Translations under genes and position numbers: made by a program
Part shown: in pieces, positions 12,045 through 12,128 of the stretch
Layout of the letters: the number at the start of each line of letters is the position of its first letter
How positions within the stretch are numbered: position 1 is the first letter of the stretch
Assembly (NCBI GenBank): GCA_038213005.1
Contig: JBBQTU010000133.1
Span: forward strand, 1-12,128
Source: JBBQTU01 sp038213005
GTDB lineage: Bacteria > Planctomycetota > Phycisphaerae > Tepidisphaerales > Tepidisphaeraceae
Reading direction: 5' to 3'
Length of the DNA stretch: 12,128 nt
The notes under the pieces: model-generated
What the model was told of the DNA's origin: nothing
Databases searched by the model: none
The model's input: the letters and a program-made list of their open reading frames with translations, nothing else

Positions 12045-12126
12045 CCTCCCGGCGAGAAGCTCGCCTCGGTAAAGCGGTAAGAAGCTTACCGCACTCCAGA
12101 AATCCTCCGCCGGAGGTGTCCTGCAC
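12045..12126 (-). repeat. Structured repeat family 1, copy B (two hairpins, inverted)
   Basis: The inverted partner of the element at 11905-11980. On the plus strand hairpin 2 is GGCGAG (12051-12056), loop AAG, CTCGCC (12060-12065) and hairpin 1 is GCGGTAAG (12074-12081), loop AAG, CTTACCGC (12085-12092). The outer end GTGTCCTGCAC (12116-12126) is the exact complement of the outer end of copy A. This copy is six bases longer and has an extra CCTCC/GGAGG palindrome (12104-12116). The 64 bases between the copies (11981-12044) show no gene. Confidence 0.8.
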
Positions 12127-12128
12127 CC

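Overview
This high-GC window looks like chromosomal DNA from a Planctomycetota-type bacterium, possibly Phycisphaerae-like. That is inferred from gene content and style: a bacterial deoxyhypusine-synthase homologue, a very large secreted helical-repeat protein, long gene-poor spacers full of small GC-rich palindromes, and some genes that appear leaderless. No rRNA, tRNA, CRISPR array or intact transposase is visible. Taxonomy was not tested by any search.

Layout, left to right. 1-126 holds a short direct repeat at the window edge. 127-1194 (-) encodes a deoxyhypusine/homospermidine synthase-family enzyme. 1493-2120 (+) is a two-gene toxin-antitoxin module with a VapC-like PIN toxin. 2397-3767 (-) is a GT-C membrane glycosyltransferase. 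A CBS-domain scrap lies at 3976-4089 (-). 4507-5277 (+) is a SprT-like metalloprotease-fold protein followed by a terminator. 5416-8280 (-) is a 954-residue exported helical-repeat protein. 8281-8929 is a palindrome-rich spacer. 8930-9184 (+) is a damaged XRE-type antitoxin relic, immediately followed by a single-pass membrane protein (9185-9874). 10261-11117 (+) is a tightly coupled two-gene operon: an unknown 135-residue protein and a HEPN-like protein with an R-x4-H motif. 11190-11744 (-) is a DUF6398-like protein with the truncated start of a DUF1653-like gene overlapping its start. 11905-12126 holds two inverted copies of a structured repeat.

The genes do not form one pathway. They are short independent units, mostly single genes, with two coupled pairs (the PIN module and the HEPN pair) and three gene relics, which fits an accessory or slowly rearranging segment. 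The strongest candidates for something undescribed are the HEPN pair, which lacks the usual nucleotidyltransferase partner, and the repeat pair at the right end, where 10 of 12 differences between copies fall in stems and every one is compensated.
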